From Porticoccaceae bacterium (GTDB taxonomy: Bacteria > Pseudomonadota > Gammaproteobacteria > Pseudomonadales > Porticoccaceae), in contig JAQWIR010000020.1 in NCBI GenBank assembly GCA_029248755.1, positions 1-64,000 on the forward strand: 64,000 bases of DNA, in the 5' to 3' direction. The position numbers and the translations under genes were made by a program. This document shows positions 39,077 to 47,553 of this stretch, piece after piece. The notes beneath the pieces were generated by a model. That model saw only the letters and a list, made by a program, of their open reading frames with translations. It had not been told where the DNA came from and searched no databases. Each line of letters begins with the position of its first letter. Position 1 is the first letter of the stretch.

Positions 39077-39682
39077 TTACTCGATTACTTGTGCTTTAGG
39101 TGAAGAGGAGGAGACGTCGGTATTTACTTCGGGAAAATACTGTTCAATATAGAAGATAATATCTGATGCACTTGATCGACTTGCATCTGTTGCCACTACT
39201 CCCTCAGTAAGAGAGTTACCAGTAAGACCAAATAAATATCTAAGTATTAGCAAGGCATCACTATTTGCATCAATTTTGCTATTGCCATCAATATCAAATA
39301 TTGATTCAGCCGCTTGTAATTCAGCCTCTATCTGCGTTGGGTCAAGAGGCGAAGAAGTTGCTATAGCGCCATCAGTTAATTTATTGCCAGTTAGGCCAGA
39401 TATATACCTGAATATTAATAACCCATCAGTTAAAGCATCTACATTACCATCATTATCTATATCAAAGTCTATGGGGCTTTTATGCAAGCTAGTTGTGGAT
39501 CCACTGGGCAAAATTTTTGCGTCAGCACTTTCAGTTTTGTTTGAAAAGGTCGGAGATCAACGAACTTCTAGATTGGGATCTAGGGCATACCCACTAAAAC
39601 TATAGACTACACATATTAGCAGGCATGATTTTTTCAAATAATGTGAAAACTTTATACATGTCTTCAAAGGGGGATAAACCAT
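39077..39682 (-). pseudogene. Secreted paired-dockerin-like protein interrupted by an in-frame TGA
   Basis: The track reports only 39077..39511 from a TTG, with no Met or signal peptide. Reading upstream in the same frame gives more coding-like sequence, then one TGA (39559-39557), then a 41-codon stretch from ATG 39682. That stretch has a signal peptide (KKSCLLICVVYSFSGYA, then LDPNLEVR) directly before the stop. The downstream part has two dockerin-like Ca2+ loops: FDIDNDGNVDALTDGLL with RYISGLTG, and FDIDGNSKIDANSDALL with RYLFGLTG, the second loop eroded. About 201 codons in all. Probably a nonsense-mutated gene; a translated shorter form or TGA read-through cannot be excluded. Homologous modules occur in the next two secreted proteins. 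Confidence 0.6.
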
Positions 39683-39956
39683 GTTGGATATGCTCTTCGT
39701 CTAATACCTATTAATTTAAGTCATCTAGGTTATTCATAAAATTCATTAGAACAAAGATGACAACATCATTAATATATTAGACCAATTTTCCAAGATTTCT
39801 CCATGAATCCTTTCTTTATAATCTTTAGCTTTACATTTGCTTGCACGATTACAGTGGAAAGTTTTGAAGTGGCAAGGCAACCAACAAGATTTCATAGTGA
39901 TGTTGTTACCAACATCACTGATTCTTAATATCAATATATTCTTTTAATTTGCAAAT
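39683..39956. other. 274-bp gap between the two minus-strand dockerin genes
   Basis: The track lists a 62-aa minus ORF here (39746-39934) starting with TTG. An internal ATG at 39895 would give 49 residues with four Cys (CWLPCHFKTFHCNRASKC), but no ribosome site precedes it and nothing supports it. No terminator is evident. Regulatory sequence or debris. Confidence 0.4.
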
Positions 39957-42900
39957 TTAATTCTCAATAGGAACAAATATTGCTTGAATACTGGCATCCT
40001 GACTCGTGGTCAATACAGCGTTACTGTCAGCTTGATTTACAGCACCTTGCCAGCTTGAAAACTCATAGCCTTCATTTGGAACAGCGGTTAAAGAAACCGG
40101 TATAAAGTCGAAATATTCACCTTCCCAGCTTGAGCTATTTAAAGTCAAAGAATTCAATTGAACTGACCCAGCATCCGTGTTGTTGATACTCACAGTAAGG
40201 TTATACATGCCATTTATTCCAAAATTACTACGAACATGTCCGGCTAGGGAAGGCGATCTGTTATCAGTAAAGTCTCTGATCTTGTCTACTTCGTTTTGCC
40301 ATTCAGAATAAGAAGACAGCATATATTGATTTTGCCAATAGGGTGATCGATTATTCCAGTTACTCCAATGTTCGAAATGTCGGGTAATTTCAGAACTAAT
40401 GGTATCAGTAATGCCGCTTATGTGGGCTTGCAAATTGCTTGCCTTAAAGCGACCATTCATTTCATCGGCAAATTGATTGATGAATTTATTCTTAAACTGA
40501 GTGTTTTCGATTAATTTTCTCATGAGTAAGGTAGACCAAGGGGGGTTTGGCCAGCCAGGTCCATTAGCACTTAAAGCAAACGATAAAGTATCATTTTCAT
40601 AAAAAGGCGGATTTTGCCAAGGGCGGCCAAAGGCAAAGTCAGTATCATATAAAACCCAGCGCCACTTAGTTTCTGGAGAGTTCCAGAATTTAATGTTATT
40701 ACCAGGCCAATCCGTATTATCTAGATAAATTTGCGCAACTTGATAGGTGATTATATTATCAATATCAATCTGGCTGGCTACATAATCGTAATTTGACTGA
40801 ACAGATAAGCTGTTATTTGTTACATAATCAATTAGCTCGTTATAAGACGTATTACTACCCTCAACAACCTCACCATTATTTGTAAGCAAATTGATTTCAC
40901 TTTTGTCTACATTAATCTTATCGTCAAGGAAATGCTCGTTTACTTTTTCGCGAATATTGTAAAAGCCCCAGTATTGTCCATTAAGGTAAACCACAGCTGT
41001 ACGATGGGCTTGATATTCAAGTCCACTACCTTCCATGAGACTAGTGGCTATTACATCTTTAATATTGGTTTTCATCCAGTCATTACCTGAGCTTCGCAAA
41101 ACAATAGATTCAAATTTATCGTAGTCCAAAGAAGGAAAAATTGGATATTTTAACTTGCTAAAACCATAGCGTCCGCGAGCAAAAATAGACATAGATCGCT
41201 GATCATTAGCTCTACTCCAAGCGCCAAATATTTTAACCCCCGCATCAATTGCAACGCCCAGTTCACCTGATGGCTCATAAAAGCTAAAGTGTACATCACG
41301 CTCCCAATCCTGCCAAAAATTCGCACCAAAAAAGGGAAGATTATTTTCATAGTTTTCCGCGGGGCCGTACTCATAAATTCCTTGCTGTTGATCAAAAAAG
41401 TTATAGGGCTCGGAGATTAAAGAAACTATGGGTAAATCATGGGTATTAGAGGTGATATAAGTTCTACTATCCGTTCGGGAGGGAATATAGTTAGTTTTAA
41501 ATATTTTGGCACGAATAACAGTATCCTGACTAATAACAATAGGTGAGTTATAAACATTTGATATTAAGTTCGGAATTGTAGCGTCAAGTGTGTAACGAAT
41601 TTCTTCGCCTTCAGCGGCACCACTCAAAATAACACTTTGTTCGTTAAATTCACCACCCTGATGCGAGAACACAACTTCACTTTCAATTGCCCCTAGAAAG
41701 CCTATGCTGGGGTTTTGCTCGCCAGGCGTTGGATTCTCAAAATACAATATGCTGCCATCTACAGGTGAACGACCCATGCTATTGTCGTTTTCCATAGCAG
41801 TCACGTTCATGTAGTCGACTTGACCGCCATTAAGATCAAATAATGTAAGCTCTTCACCATCTGAAGATATTTTAAAATTTGTATGAAGGCTCGGGTCTTC
41901 AAATCCTAAGATAGTAGGTGGTGATTGGCCATCATTAGTTGAACCTAAGTAAAATGCTGATAAAAATGGTATTAAAGTCATATCAGAAGAGTTTGCATTG
42001 GCATTGTGAACCTGAATGCTTAATATATTTTCACCCTCATTCAGTAATGCTTGTACATCGTTAATAGGGAATCTAACAGGACTGCCACTTTGCCACATTG
42101 TAGCTTCACGATCGGTAATTGTGTAAGTATTAAAACTCGGCCTATCACCTAGTATGTTGGAGCGTGCAATTTCAACACCATTAATATAGGCCACAAACCC
42201 ATCATCAAAGTCGATGTCTAACCAGAGTTTGTCCATTAATTCTAAATCGGCTACTGTGAAAGTTTTTCTTACATATACAGAGCTTGTGCCATTTGGAATT
42301 ATAGTCGAATCATCACCATCAGCATATCCAAAGCCACTAGTGCCTTGTAGCCAGCTACTATCATTGAAGCTTTGGTTGATCCATGAATTACTTGGATTTG
42401 ATGAGGGGATTAGATATCGGAAATTATCACCTTCATTAACAAGCGTTCTATATGTTCCGCCAGCTGTTTTATCTTTGTTTGATGCCCAAATACGCATATA
42501 CGAACCTGGTGCTAATAACGTCTGCGGGAAAACCCACTTATTTGGTTCTAAACTGTCATCAGTTATAGTCCAGCCAGTAAGATCGACAATTGTGTCACCA
42601 TTATTAAATAGCTCTATCCAATCTGGGCTATCGCCATCCTCATCATCAAAAGACGAATTTGACGATGACACTTCATTAATAACTACAGTATTAGGTATTC
42701 CACCAGAATTAGCACCCGGCATATTATCAATTAAATATTGAGTAATGGCTGGAGCAGATGATCTTGAAGCATTATTTGCAACAGCACCATCTATGAGTGG
42801 ATTACCCCTAATACCGAATAGATAGCGCAGAATAATTAAACCGTCTGTCAACGCATCAAATTGACCATTATTGTCAATATCAATAATGGCTTCCATATCA

Positions 42901-43253
42901 TTCATTTGGCTGCCAATTTCAGCAGATGAAAGGATTGCATCACTTGCAATTGCGCCTTGTGTAAGCGCATCACCTCTTATTCCAAATCCATATCTCAAAA
43001 TTAATAGGCCATCAGTTAATGCATCCGCTTTACCGTCTTTATCAATATCCCAGTCAAGAGCATGACCTAATGTGCCAGTGATGGACTGAGACCTCATTGT
43101 TTTAGACGCATTAAAAGATAATTCACTAGGAGAATTTTCATTATAAATATTAATAGAGTTTTCGGCTGATTCTTTGTCTGAGTTGCAGCCAGCCAAGCCA
43201 ATTAAAGCAAGTGACAACGTAAATAAACCAGTTATTTTATTGTTGCTGAACAT
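39957..43253 (-). CDS. CotH-kinase lipoprotein with dockerin-like pair, lamin-tail domain and beta-hexosaminidase-C domain
   Basis: 1098 aa from ATG 43253, which has AGAGG upstream; the tracked start is 13 codons earlier. The lipobox LAGC makes it a lipoprotein. Order (residues from ATG 43253, approximate): paired dockerin-like repeats (50-185; DIDKDGKADALTDGLLILRY and DIDNNGQFDALTDGLIILRY); lamin-tail N-half (NEVSSSNSSFDDEDGDSPDW, 190-265); an inserted jelly-roll-like domain (SWINQSFNDSSWLQGTSGFG, 280-440); lamin-tail C-half (LHTNFKISSDGEELTL); CHB_HEX-type domain (GEEIRYTLDATIPN); CotH kinase domain (615-985; HFLDDKINVDKSEINLL, WRWVLYDTDFAFG); and a C-terminal bacterial repeat (GYEFSSWQGAV). 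CotH proteins are Fam20-like secreted kinases in Bacillus. Substrate unknown; it might act on a surface partner. Confidence 0.8.
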   Translation of the reverse strand: MFSNNKITGLFTLSLALIGLAGCNSDKESAENSINIYNENSPSELSFNASKTMRSQSITGTLGHALDWDIDKDGKADALTDGLLILRYGFGIRGDALTQGAIASDAILSSAEIGSQMNDMEAIIDIDNNGQFDALTDGLIILRYLFGIRGNPLIDGAVANNASRSSAPAITQYLIDNMPGANSGGIPNTVVINEVSSSNSSFDDEDGDSPDWIELFNNGDTIVDLTGWTITDDSLEPNKWVFPQTLLAPGSYMRIWASNKDKTAGGTYRTLVNEGDNFRYLIPSSNPSNSWINQSFNDSSWLQGTSGFGYADGDDSTIIPNGTSSVYVRKTFTVADLELMDKLWLDIDFDDGFVAYINGVEIARSNILGDRPSFNTYTITDREATMWQSGSPVRFPINDVQALLNEGENILSIQVHNANANSSDMTLIPFLSAFYLGSTNDGQSPPTILGFEDPSLHTNFKISSDGEELTLFDLNGGQVDYMNVTAMENDNSMGRSPVDGSILYFENPTPGEQNPSIGFLGAIESEVVFSHQGGEFNEQSVILSGAAEGEEIRYTLDATIPNLISNVYNSPIVISQDTVIRAKIFKTNYIPSRTDSRTYITSNTHDLPIVSLISEPYNFFDQQQGIYEYGPAENYENNLPFFGANFWQDWERDVHFSFYEPSGELGVAIDAGVKIFGAWSRANDQRSMSIFARGRYGFSKLKYPIFPSLDYDKFESIVLRSSGNDWMKTNIKDVIATSLMEGSGLEYQAHRTAVVYLNGQYWGFYNIREKVNEHFLDDKINVDKSEINLLTNNGEVVEGSNTSYNELIDYVTNNSLSVQSNYDYVASQIDIDNIITYQVAQIYLDNTDWPGNNIKFWNSPETKWRWVLYDTDFAFGRPWQNPPFYENDTLSFALSANGPGWPNPPWSTLLMRKLIENTQFKNKFINQFADEMNGRFKASNLQAHISGITDTISSEITRHFEHWSNWNNRSPYWQNQYMLSSYSEWQNEVDKIRDFTDNRSPSLAGHVRSNFGINGMYNLTVSINNTDAGSVQLNSLTLNSSSWEGEYFDFIPVSLTAVPNEGYEFSSWQGAVNQADSNAVLTTSQDASIQAIFVPIEN

Positions 43254-43492
43254 GAAAACCTCTTTTTGATATTTTTTTGGTGTTTTATGCATGTTAAATT
43301 ATTTTGCCCAAAAAAATAAACCTTTATTTTATTGATAGCTACTAATATTTGACTGATTGGTCAATTAAACAACAAAATGCTTAAATTCTCTGTGTTTACT
43401 TCTCAGGCATATATCTAACTCCCCATAATTAGAGTGATACAAAAAGAGTGAGATATCGTAAATTCTAGTTATAAATATATAAGGTATCTGTT

Positions 43493-43759
43493 TTGTCAGA
43501 CAAACAAACTTTTTTTTCACAAGAAGCTTTATCTCGTATTATTGAAATGGCCTGGGAGGATAGAACTCCCTTTGAGGCCATTGAGTACAATTATGGTATT
43601 AATGAATCTGCTGTAATCAAGTTGATGCGCGCACAAGTCAAGCCAAGGTCATTCAGGCTTTGGAGAAAAAGAGTTACCAATCGTTACACAAAACATGTTT
43701 CGAAAAGATCTCCCGATGTTATCAGAGGTTACTGCCCGACTCAGTACAAGAATAGATAG
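43493..43759 (+). CDS. TIGR03643/DUF2805 family small protein
   Basis: 88 aa, TTG start with AAGG upstream; the next ATG (MAWED) would cut the conserved core. LSRIIEMAWEDRTPFEAIEYNYG, VIKLMRAQVKPRSFRLWRKRV and RYTKH are the family hallmark. The protein is basic and helical, with no signal peptide. Its function is uncharacterised; homologues are common in marine bacteria. It sits 10 bp before the CIA30-domain gene on the same strand, likely one transcript. Confidence 0.8.
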   Translation: MSDKQTFFSQEALSRIIEMAWEDRTPFEAIEYNYGINESAVIKLMRAQVKPRSFRLWRKRVTNRYTKHVSKRSPDVIRGYCPTQYKNR

Positions 43760-43769
43760 GAATCTTCTT

Positions 43770-44321
43770 ATGCCAAAGATCTTACGGTTTCACTTTTTTT
43801 TACTTAGCTTTTATATGATTGATGTCGGAGCTGAACCAATGATAATTGACGACTTTACTTCAAATGATCAGCCACAATGGAATTATGTAAGCGACCAGGT
43901 AATGGGTGGTATTTCTGAAGGTATCTTAGTTTTTAGAACTGATAAAGAAGAGTCTTATGCTCAACTTACTGGCGAAGTGAGTACCAAAAATAATGGGGGT
44001 TTTATCCAGTTTAGGCGAGATCTTATAATACCAGATACACAGGGTGTTCAGGGCATTTATGCCAAAGTCAAAGGTAACAATCAAAAGTATTTTATCCACA
44101 TACGCACCAGGGGCACCATTATGCCTTGGCAATATTATCAAAGTGAGTTTTTAGCTGGGGACAAATGGCAAAGTATTAAATTACCATTCAATAATTTTGT
44201 CGCGTCTAGTCAATGGATTAAAAAGGAACTTAGAGCTAAGGATGTGCGCAGTATAGGGGTTGTGGCCTTTGGACGGGACCACAAGGCTGATATAAATGTA
44301 TCAGAGATTGGATTTTTTTAA
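43770..44321 (+). CDS. Exported CIA30-domain protein
   Basis: 183 aa from ATG 43770 (MPKILRFHFFLLSFYMIDVGA, a signal-like helix, AGGA 8 nt upstream; the tracked start 25 codons earlier overlaps the preceding gene). The beta-sandwich CIA30 domain has IDDFTSNDQPQWNYVSDQVMGGISEG, GGFIQFRRDL, KYFIHIRT and RSIGVVAFGRDH. In eukaryotes CIA30 is a complex I assembly factor; the bacterial members are a broad carbohydrate-binding-like fold with unknown role. The signal suggests a periplasmic protein. The 10-bp gap links it to the DUF2805 gene. Confidence 0.8.
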   Translation: MPKILRFHFFLLSFYMIDVGAEPMIIDDFTSNDQPQWNYVSDQVMGGISEGILVFRTDKEESYAQLTGEVSTKNNGGFIQFRRDLIIPDTQGVQGIYAKVKGNNQKYFIHIRTRGTIMPWQYYQSEFLAGDKWQSIKLPFNNFVASSQWIKKELRAKDVRSIGVVAFGRDHKADINVSEIGFF

Positions 44322-44323
44322 CT

Positions 44324-44349
44324 AGTATTTAATTGTTTGATTAAATACT
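44324..44349. repeat. 10-bp inverted repeat after the CIA30 gene
   Basis: AGTATTTAAT (44324-44333) and ATTAAATACT (44340-44349) are perfect inverted copies with a 6-nt loop TGTTTG, 2 bp after the stop codon. The stem is AT-rich and lacks a T-run, so a weak terminator or mRNA end-stabiliser is possible. Confidence 0.5.
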
Positions 44350-44485
44350 TCTCAATCATAGAAGGTTGGATAATATATCCTCTTTGACTTGCAATATTAG
44401 CCATGAGAAAAAAAAAGGCATATAGTTAATTAAATAATAAAATAATCATGATTTAACAGTCATCATGTTAATTAGGGGTATTCCA

Positions 44486-47221
44486 ATGTTACCAGTAAAT
44501 AAAATTATAAAATCCATTTTATCTCGAGCTCTACTAACGGTCAGTTTATTTGCTTTTAGTATCCCTCTACTAGCTGAAGATAGCACGATATACGTAAAGT
44601 TGAATACAAACCCATTTAGTTCCCCTTTCTATATTTTTTCCAATGAACCCAATGGTGAGTCCACAACAGTTTCCCTTGAAAAGGGATCTACATACACATT
44701 TATAAGAACAGATAGCGGTCATGCATTTAATATTGGCAATAGCTGGCGAGAAGCTAATACGCAGATTCAAGCTTCAAGTACCGGAAGCGGAGGTATGGTC
44801 GGCGAAGTAGCTTCAATTGTAGCTAATGAACAATTGACTATAACAATTCCGCTCAATTTTACTGGTGATCAATTATCCTATTTTTGTTATCCGCATTCAG
44901 TAATGATAGCTAGCTTTGATGTGGTAGAAAGACAGCAAGCAAGTTGGGATTTTGATGGAAGTGGGGATGTTGATGCTCTAACTGATGGCTTATTATTACT
45001 CCGATATACATTTGGATTGAGAGGTAACAATCTAACGAGCGGTGCGATGGCAACTAACTCTTCGCGTTCTTCTCTTCAAATTGAAGACTATATATCTTCT
45101 GGAGTATCTATTGCAGATATTGATTCTAACGGCCAGGTTGATGCATTAACCGATGGGCTACTATTATTGCGCTACCTTTTTGGCTTGCGTGGTTCTAACT
45201 TAGTGCTTGGCGCAGTATCGGTAGATGCCTCAAGAACTTCTAGCGATGAAGTTGAACAATATATTGCTTCGTTAATGCCCGAACAAATTTTAGCTCAAGC
45301 ATCCGGTTTACTGGTTCCAATGAAAAGTAGTCAAGAATTTACCTCGAAACTTACACAAAGCTACGATAGTGTATTTGGTGAAGTTGCTTCGGCAATTGCC
45401 CTTGATGCGGTCCCAGAAATGGCGATGGATTCTGCAGTTGAAGCCACTGGCGGAGAATCATTTACTACCACTTATACGTTAGAAAAAACGATTGATGAGC
45501 ATGATTTTGTAAAGTATGACGGCGATCATCTTTTTATAGCCCCTAGCTACAGCATGCATGATGATTGTTGTTTTATAATCAATGAGCCTGTAGCTATATT
45601 CGATGATGCTATAGAAGTGGACGAAGAATCCGTTGTTGCGGATGAACCTATCGTTGAAATTCCAGAGTTGCGTTCTATAAAAATCATGTCTACTGATTCT
45701 GATCAAGCCACAGCAGTGCAGGTAGGCAATATTATTGTTGATGAAAATAACACAATTGAAGGACTATACACCAATGATACTCAGTTAGCGGCCATAAATA
45801 GTTCTGGTTGGTGGGGAATGTATGGCGATGTGTTTATGTCACCAACTACATGGCGGGGACAAACCACAGGGCTTGATGTATACGACATTTCAAATACTTC
45901 TGACCCTGAAAAAATTTGGGACTTTGAAATAGAAGCTGGCTTTGTAACTAGTCGCAAAAAGGGTGATATTGTTTATTTAGTTGCTCGTCACACCCCCCAA
46001 ATTACCAACTATGTAGACAATCCTTCAGCCGAACAAAAAGCTGGCAATCAAGAGGCTATCGATGAAACAGCTGTTAATGATTTACTGCCTAAGGCTTACA
46101 TTAATGGTGAGCAAACAGATCTTCTAGCTGCTACCGACTGTCTAATGATTAATGAAGAGCATGATTTGGCACCCAATCAATATGGCTATCCAACTATGAC
46201 TCTTCTGGTTGCAATAGATGTAACGGAAAAAACAGTAGTCAATAGTTCCTGTTATTTAGAATCTACATCGGGCGTTTATGTAAGTCAAAATGCGATCTAT
46301 TTCATCCAGTCAGAAGGTTGGGGCTTAGATTCACGAACATTAATTCATAGATTTAATCTATCGGCGAATTTGGGATACAGCGGCTCAGGTCAAGTAAATG
46401 GTCATTTATTTGGTTCAGGTGAAATTGACTTTCGTATAAATGAACACGATGGCTTTCTAAGAGTAGTAAGTAGTCAATGGACAGGAGATTCAAACGATAA
46501 CAGAGACCATCAGTTAACTGTTCTAAAGCTTTCACCTTCCGATTATTCATTAACAGAGGTTGCGACATTACCAAATGAACAATATCCAAATGAGATTGGC
46601 AAGCCCAATGAAGATCTCTATGGTGTAAGATTTTTTGGTGACACACTTTATCTAGTGACATTTGAGCGCACAGATCCACTTTATGTCCTCGATCTTTCTG
46701 ATCAAGAAAATCCTATTATTGCGGGTGAGCTTGAGGTTACTGGATTTTCAGATTTTCTTCATCCAGTCAATGACGAATTGCTGTTAGGTTTAGGCCAAGA
46801 TGAAGATGGCTTAATTAAATTAGAGTTATTTAATGTTGAATCTATGGATAACCCAGTGTCTTTGTCTTCTTTAAGTGTTGGCCAAGGCTCAAGTTGGATC
46901 CATTCTCCTGCCCGATATAACCGACATGCCTTTACATATCAGCAGATCAATGAAACCCAAGATCGTTTCTCTGTTCCGGTTACATTATCCCAAACATCAA
47001 GCATGAGCTATTCACAAGAAAATCGACTATACATGTTTAACCTTACTAACAAAAATGATCCTGAGAGCGCTTCGATTGTTAGTAATGGCTACTTATCCGG
47101 CGGCACAAACGATTGGTGGAGCAATAACGATCGTCAGCGAGCTTTTTTCCATGACAACTCTGTTTTCTATATAAATGGTGAGAATGTTATTTCAGCGTTT
47201 TGGGAATTTCCGCAAGATTGA
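44486..47221 (+). CDS. Secreted cupredoxin-like / paired dockerin-like / beta-propeller protein
   Basis: 911 aa from ATG 44486, with AGGGG (44474-44478) well placed; the tracked ATG 44465 is an alternative. Signal peptide (ALLTVSLFAFSIPLLA). Residues about 33-150 form a cupredoxin-like domain with candidate copper ligands His79 (SGHAFNIG), Cys134, His137 and Met140 (FCYPHSVM), as in plastocyanin though the Cys/His/Met spacing differs. Then two dockerin-like repeats (about 155-265; DFDGSGDVDALTDGLLLLRY and DIDSNGQVDALTDGLLLLRY), an acidic linker, and a secreted beta-propeller domain (PF09826-like; about 340-905; LDVYDISNTSDPEKIWDF, YVLDLSDQENPIIAGELEV). The combination is unusual. It may hold copper or just use the fold. 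Function unknown. Confidence 0.75.
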   Translation: MLPVNKIIKSILSRALLTVSLFAFSIPLLAEDSTIYVKLNTNPFSSPFYIFSNEPNGESTTVSLEKGSTYTFIRTDSGHAFNIGNSWREANTQIQASSTGSGGMVGEVASIVANEQLTITIPLNFTGDQLSYFCYPHSVMIASFDVVERQQASWDFDGSGDVDALTDGLLLLRYTFGLRGNNLTSGAMATNSSRSSLQIEDYISSGVSIADIDSNGQVDALTDGLLLLRYLFGLRGSNLVLGAVSVDASRTSSDEVEQYIASLMPEQILAQASGLLVPMKSSQEFTSKLTQSYDSVFGEVASAIALDAVPEMAMDSAVEATGGESFTTTYTLEKTIDEHDFVKYDGDHLFIAPSYSMHDDCCFIINEPVAIFDDAIEVDEESVVADEPIVEIPELRSIKIMSTDSDQATAVQVGNIIVDENNTIEGLYTNDTQLAAINSSGWWGMYGDVFMSPTTWRGQTTGLDVYDISNTSDPEKIWDFEIEAGFVTSRKKGDIVYLVARHTPQITNYVDNPSAEQKAGNQEAIDETAVNDLLPKAYINGEQTDLLAATDCLMINEEHDLAPNQYGYPTMTLLVAIDVTEKTVVNSSCYLESTSGVYVSQNAIYFIQSEGWGLDSRTLIHRFNLSANLGYSGSGQVNGHLFGSGEIDFRINEHDGFLRVVSSQWTGDSNDNRDHQLTVLKLSPSDYSLTEVATLPNEQYPNEIGKPNEDLYGVRFFGDTLYLVTFERTDPLYVLDLSDQENPIIAGELEVTGFSDFLHPVNDELLLGLGQDEDGLIKLELFNVESMDNPVSLSSLSVGQGSSWIHSPARYNRHAFTYQQINETQDRFSVPVTLSQTSSMSYSQENRLYMFNLTNKNDPESASIVSNGYLSGGTNDWWSNNDRQRAFFHDNSVFYINGENVISAFWEFPQD

Positions 47222-47245
47222 TAAAATGTTAAGTAATTTGTTTTT

Positions 47246-47274
47246 AAAAGTACTCATTTGAGTACTTTTTTTTT
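47246..47274 (+). terminator. Rho-independent terminator after the propeller gene
   Basis: AAAGTACTC (47247-47255) and GAGTACTTT (47260-47268) pair in a 9-bp stem with ATTT loop, followed by a run of T to 47274. It is about 25 bp after the stop codon. Confidence 0.85.
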
Positions 47275-47553
47275 GTCTAATAAAATTAATTATATTAAGT
47301 TGCGATTTATAAACTTTTGGTCTAATTTTAAAGTAGTGACTGGTTTGCTTTTAGTTGTTGGCTTTCACGAGAAAATGGATTTAAGACGATGAGCGGAGCC
47401 TCAATATACAATGCAAAATTCTTTTATTAACGGCTTTTTAGCCATTTCATCAAGTGCTACAAGTCACCCTTACAGATTATCTTACTTAGCTTATAAGCCA
47501 CTATTATGCTTATTTAATAAAGTAAATAAAGGTACTCCAAAGGGTATTCTGTA
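47275..47553. other. Gap between the propeller gene and the molybdopterin cluster
   Basis: About 280 bp with no convincing ORF. It should contain the promoter of the molybdopterin gene cluster, but no good hexamer pair or Moco riboswitch fold is recognisable. AAAGGGT at 47539 is the ribosome site of the next gene. Confidence 0.5.

Noticed and set aside
39557-39559. TGA as a selenocysteine codon
   Set aside because: It follows a signal peptide in a non-redox protein and no selenocysteine genes or SECIS-like element are in view; nonsense mutation is simpler.
39746-39934. 62-aa minus ORF with four Cys between dockerin genes
   Set aside because: TTG start, no ribosome site before the internal ATG, no family recognised.
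42214-42741. 175-aa + strand ORF inside the CotH gene
   Set aside because: Antisense shadow of a well-supported minus-strand gene with recognisable domains; no domain or ribosome site of its own.
43349-43364. TTGAC-N6-GTCAA inverted repeat upstream of the DUF2805 gene
   Set aside because: Five-bp arms are common by chance; too little to call an operator.
38897-47274. Genomic island with integrase
   Set aside because: No integrase, transposase or attachment-site repeat found; only the change in gene content after the tRNA suggests it.
47275-47553. Possible Moco riboswitch before the molybdopterin cluster
   Set aside because: No recognisable fold or conserved core by eye; needs a covariance model search, with a significant hit as support.
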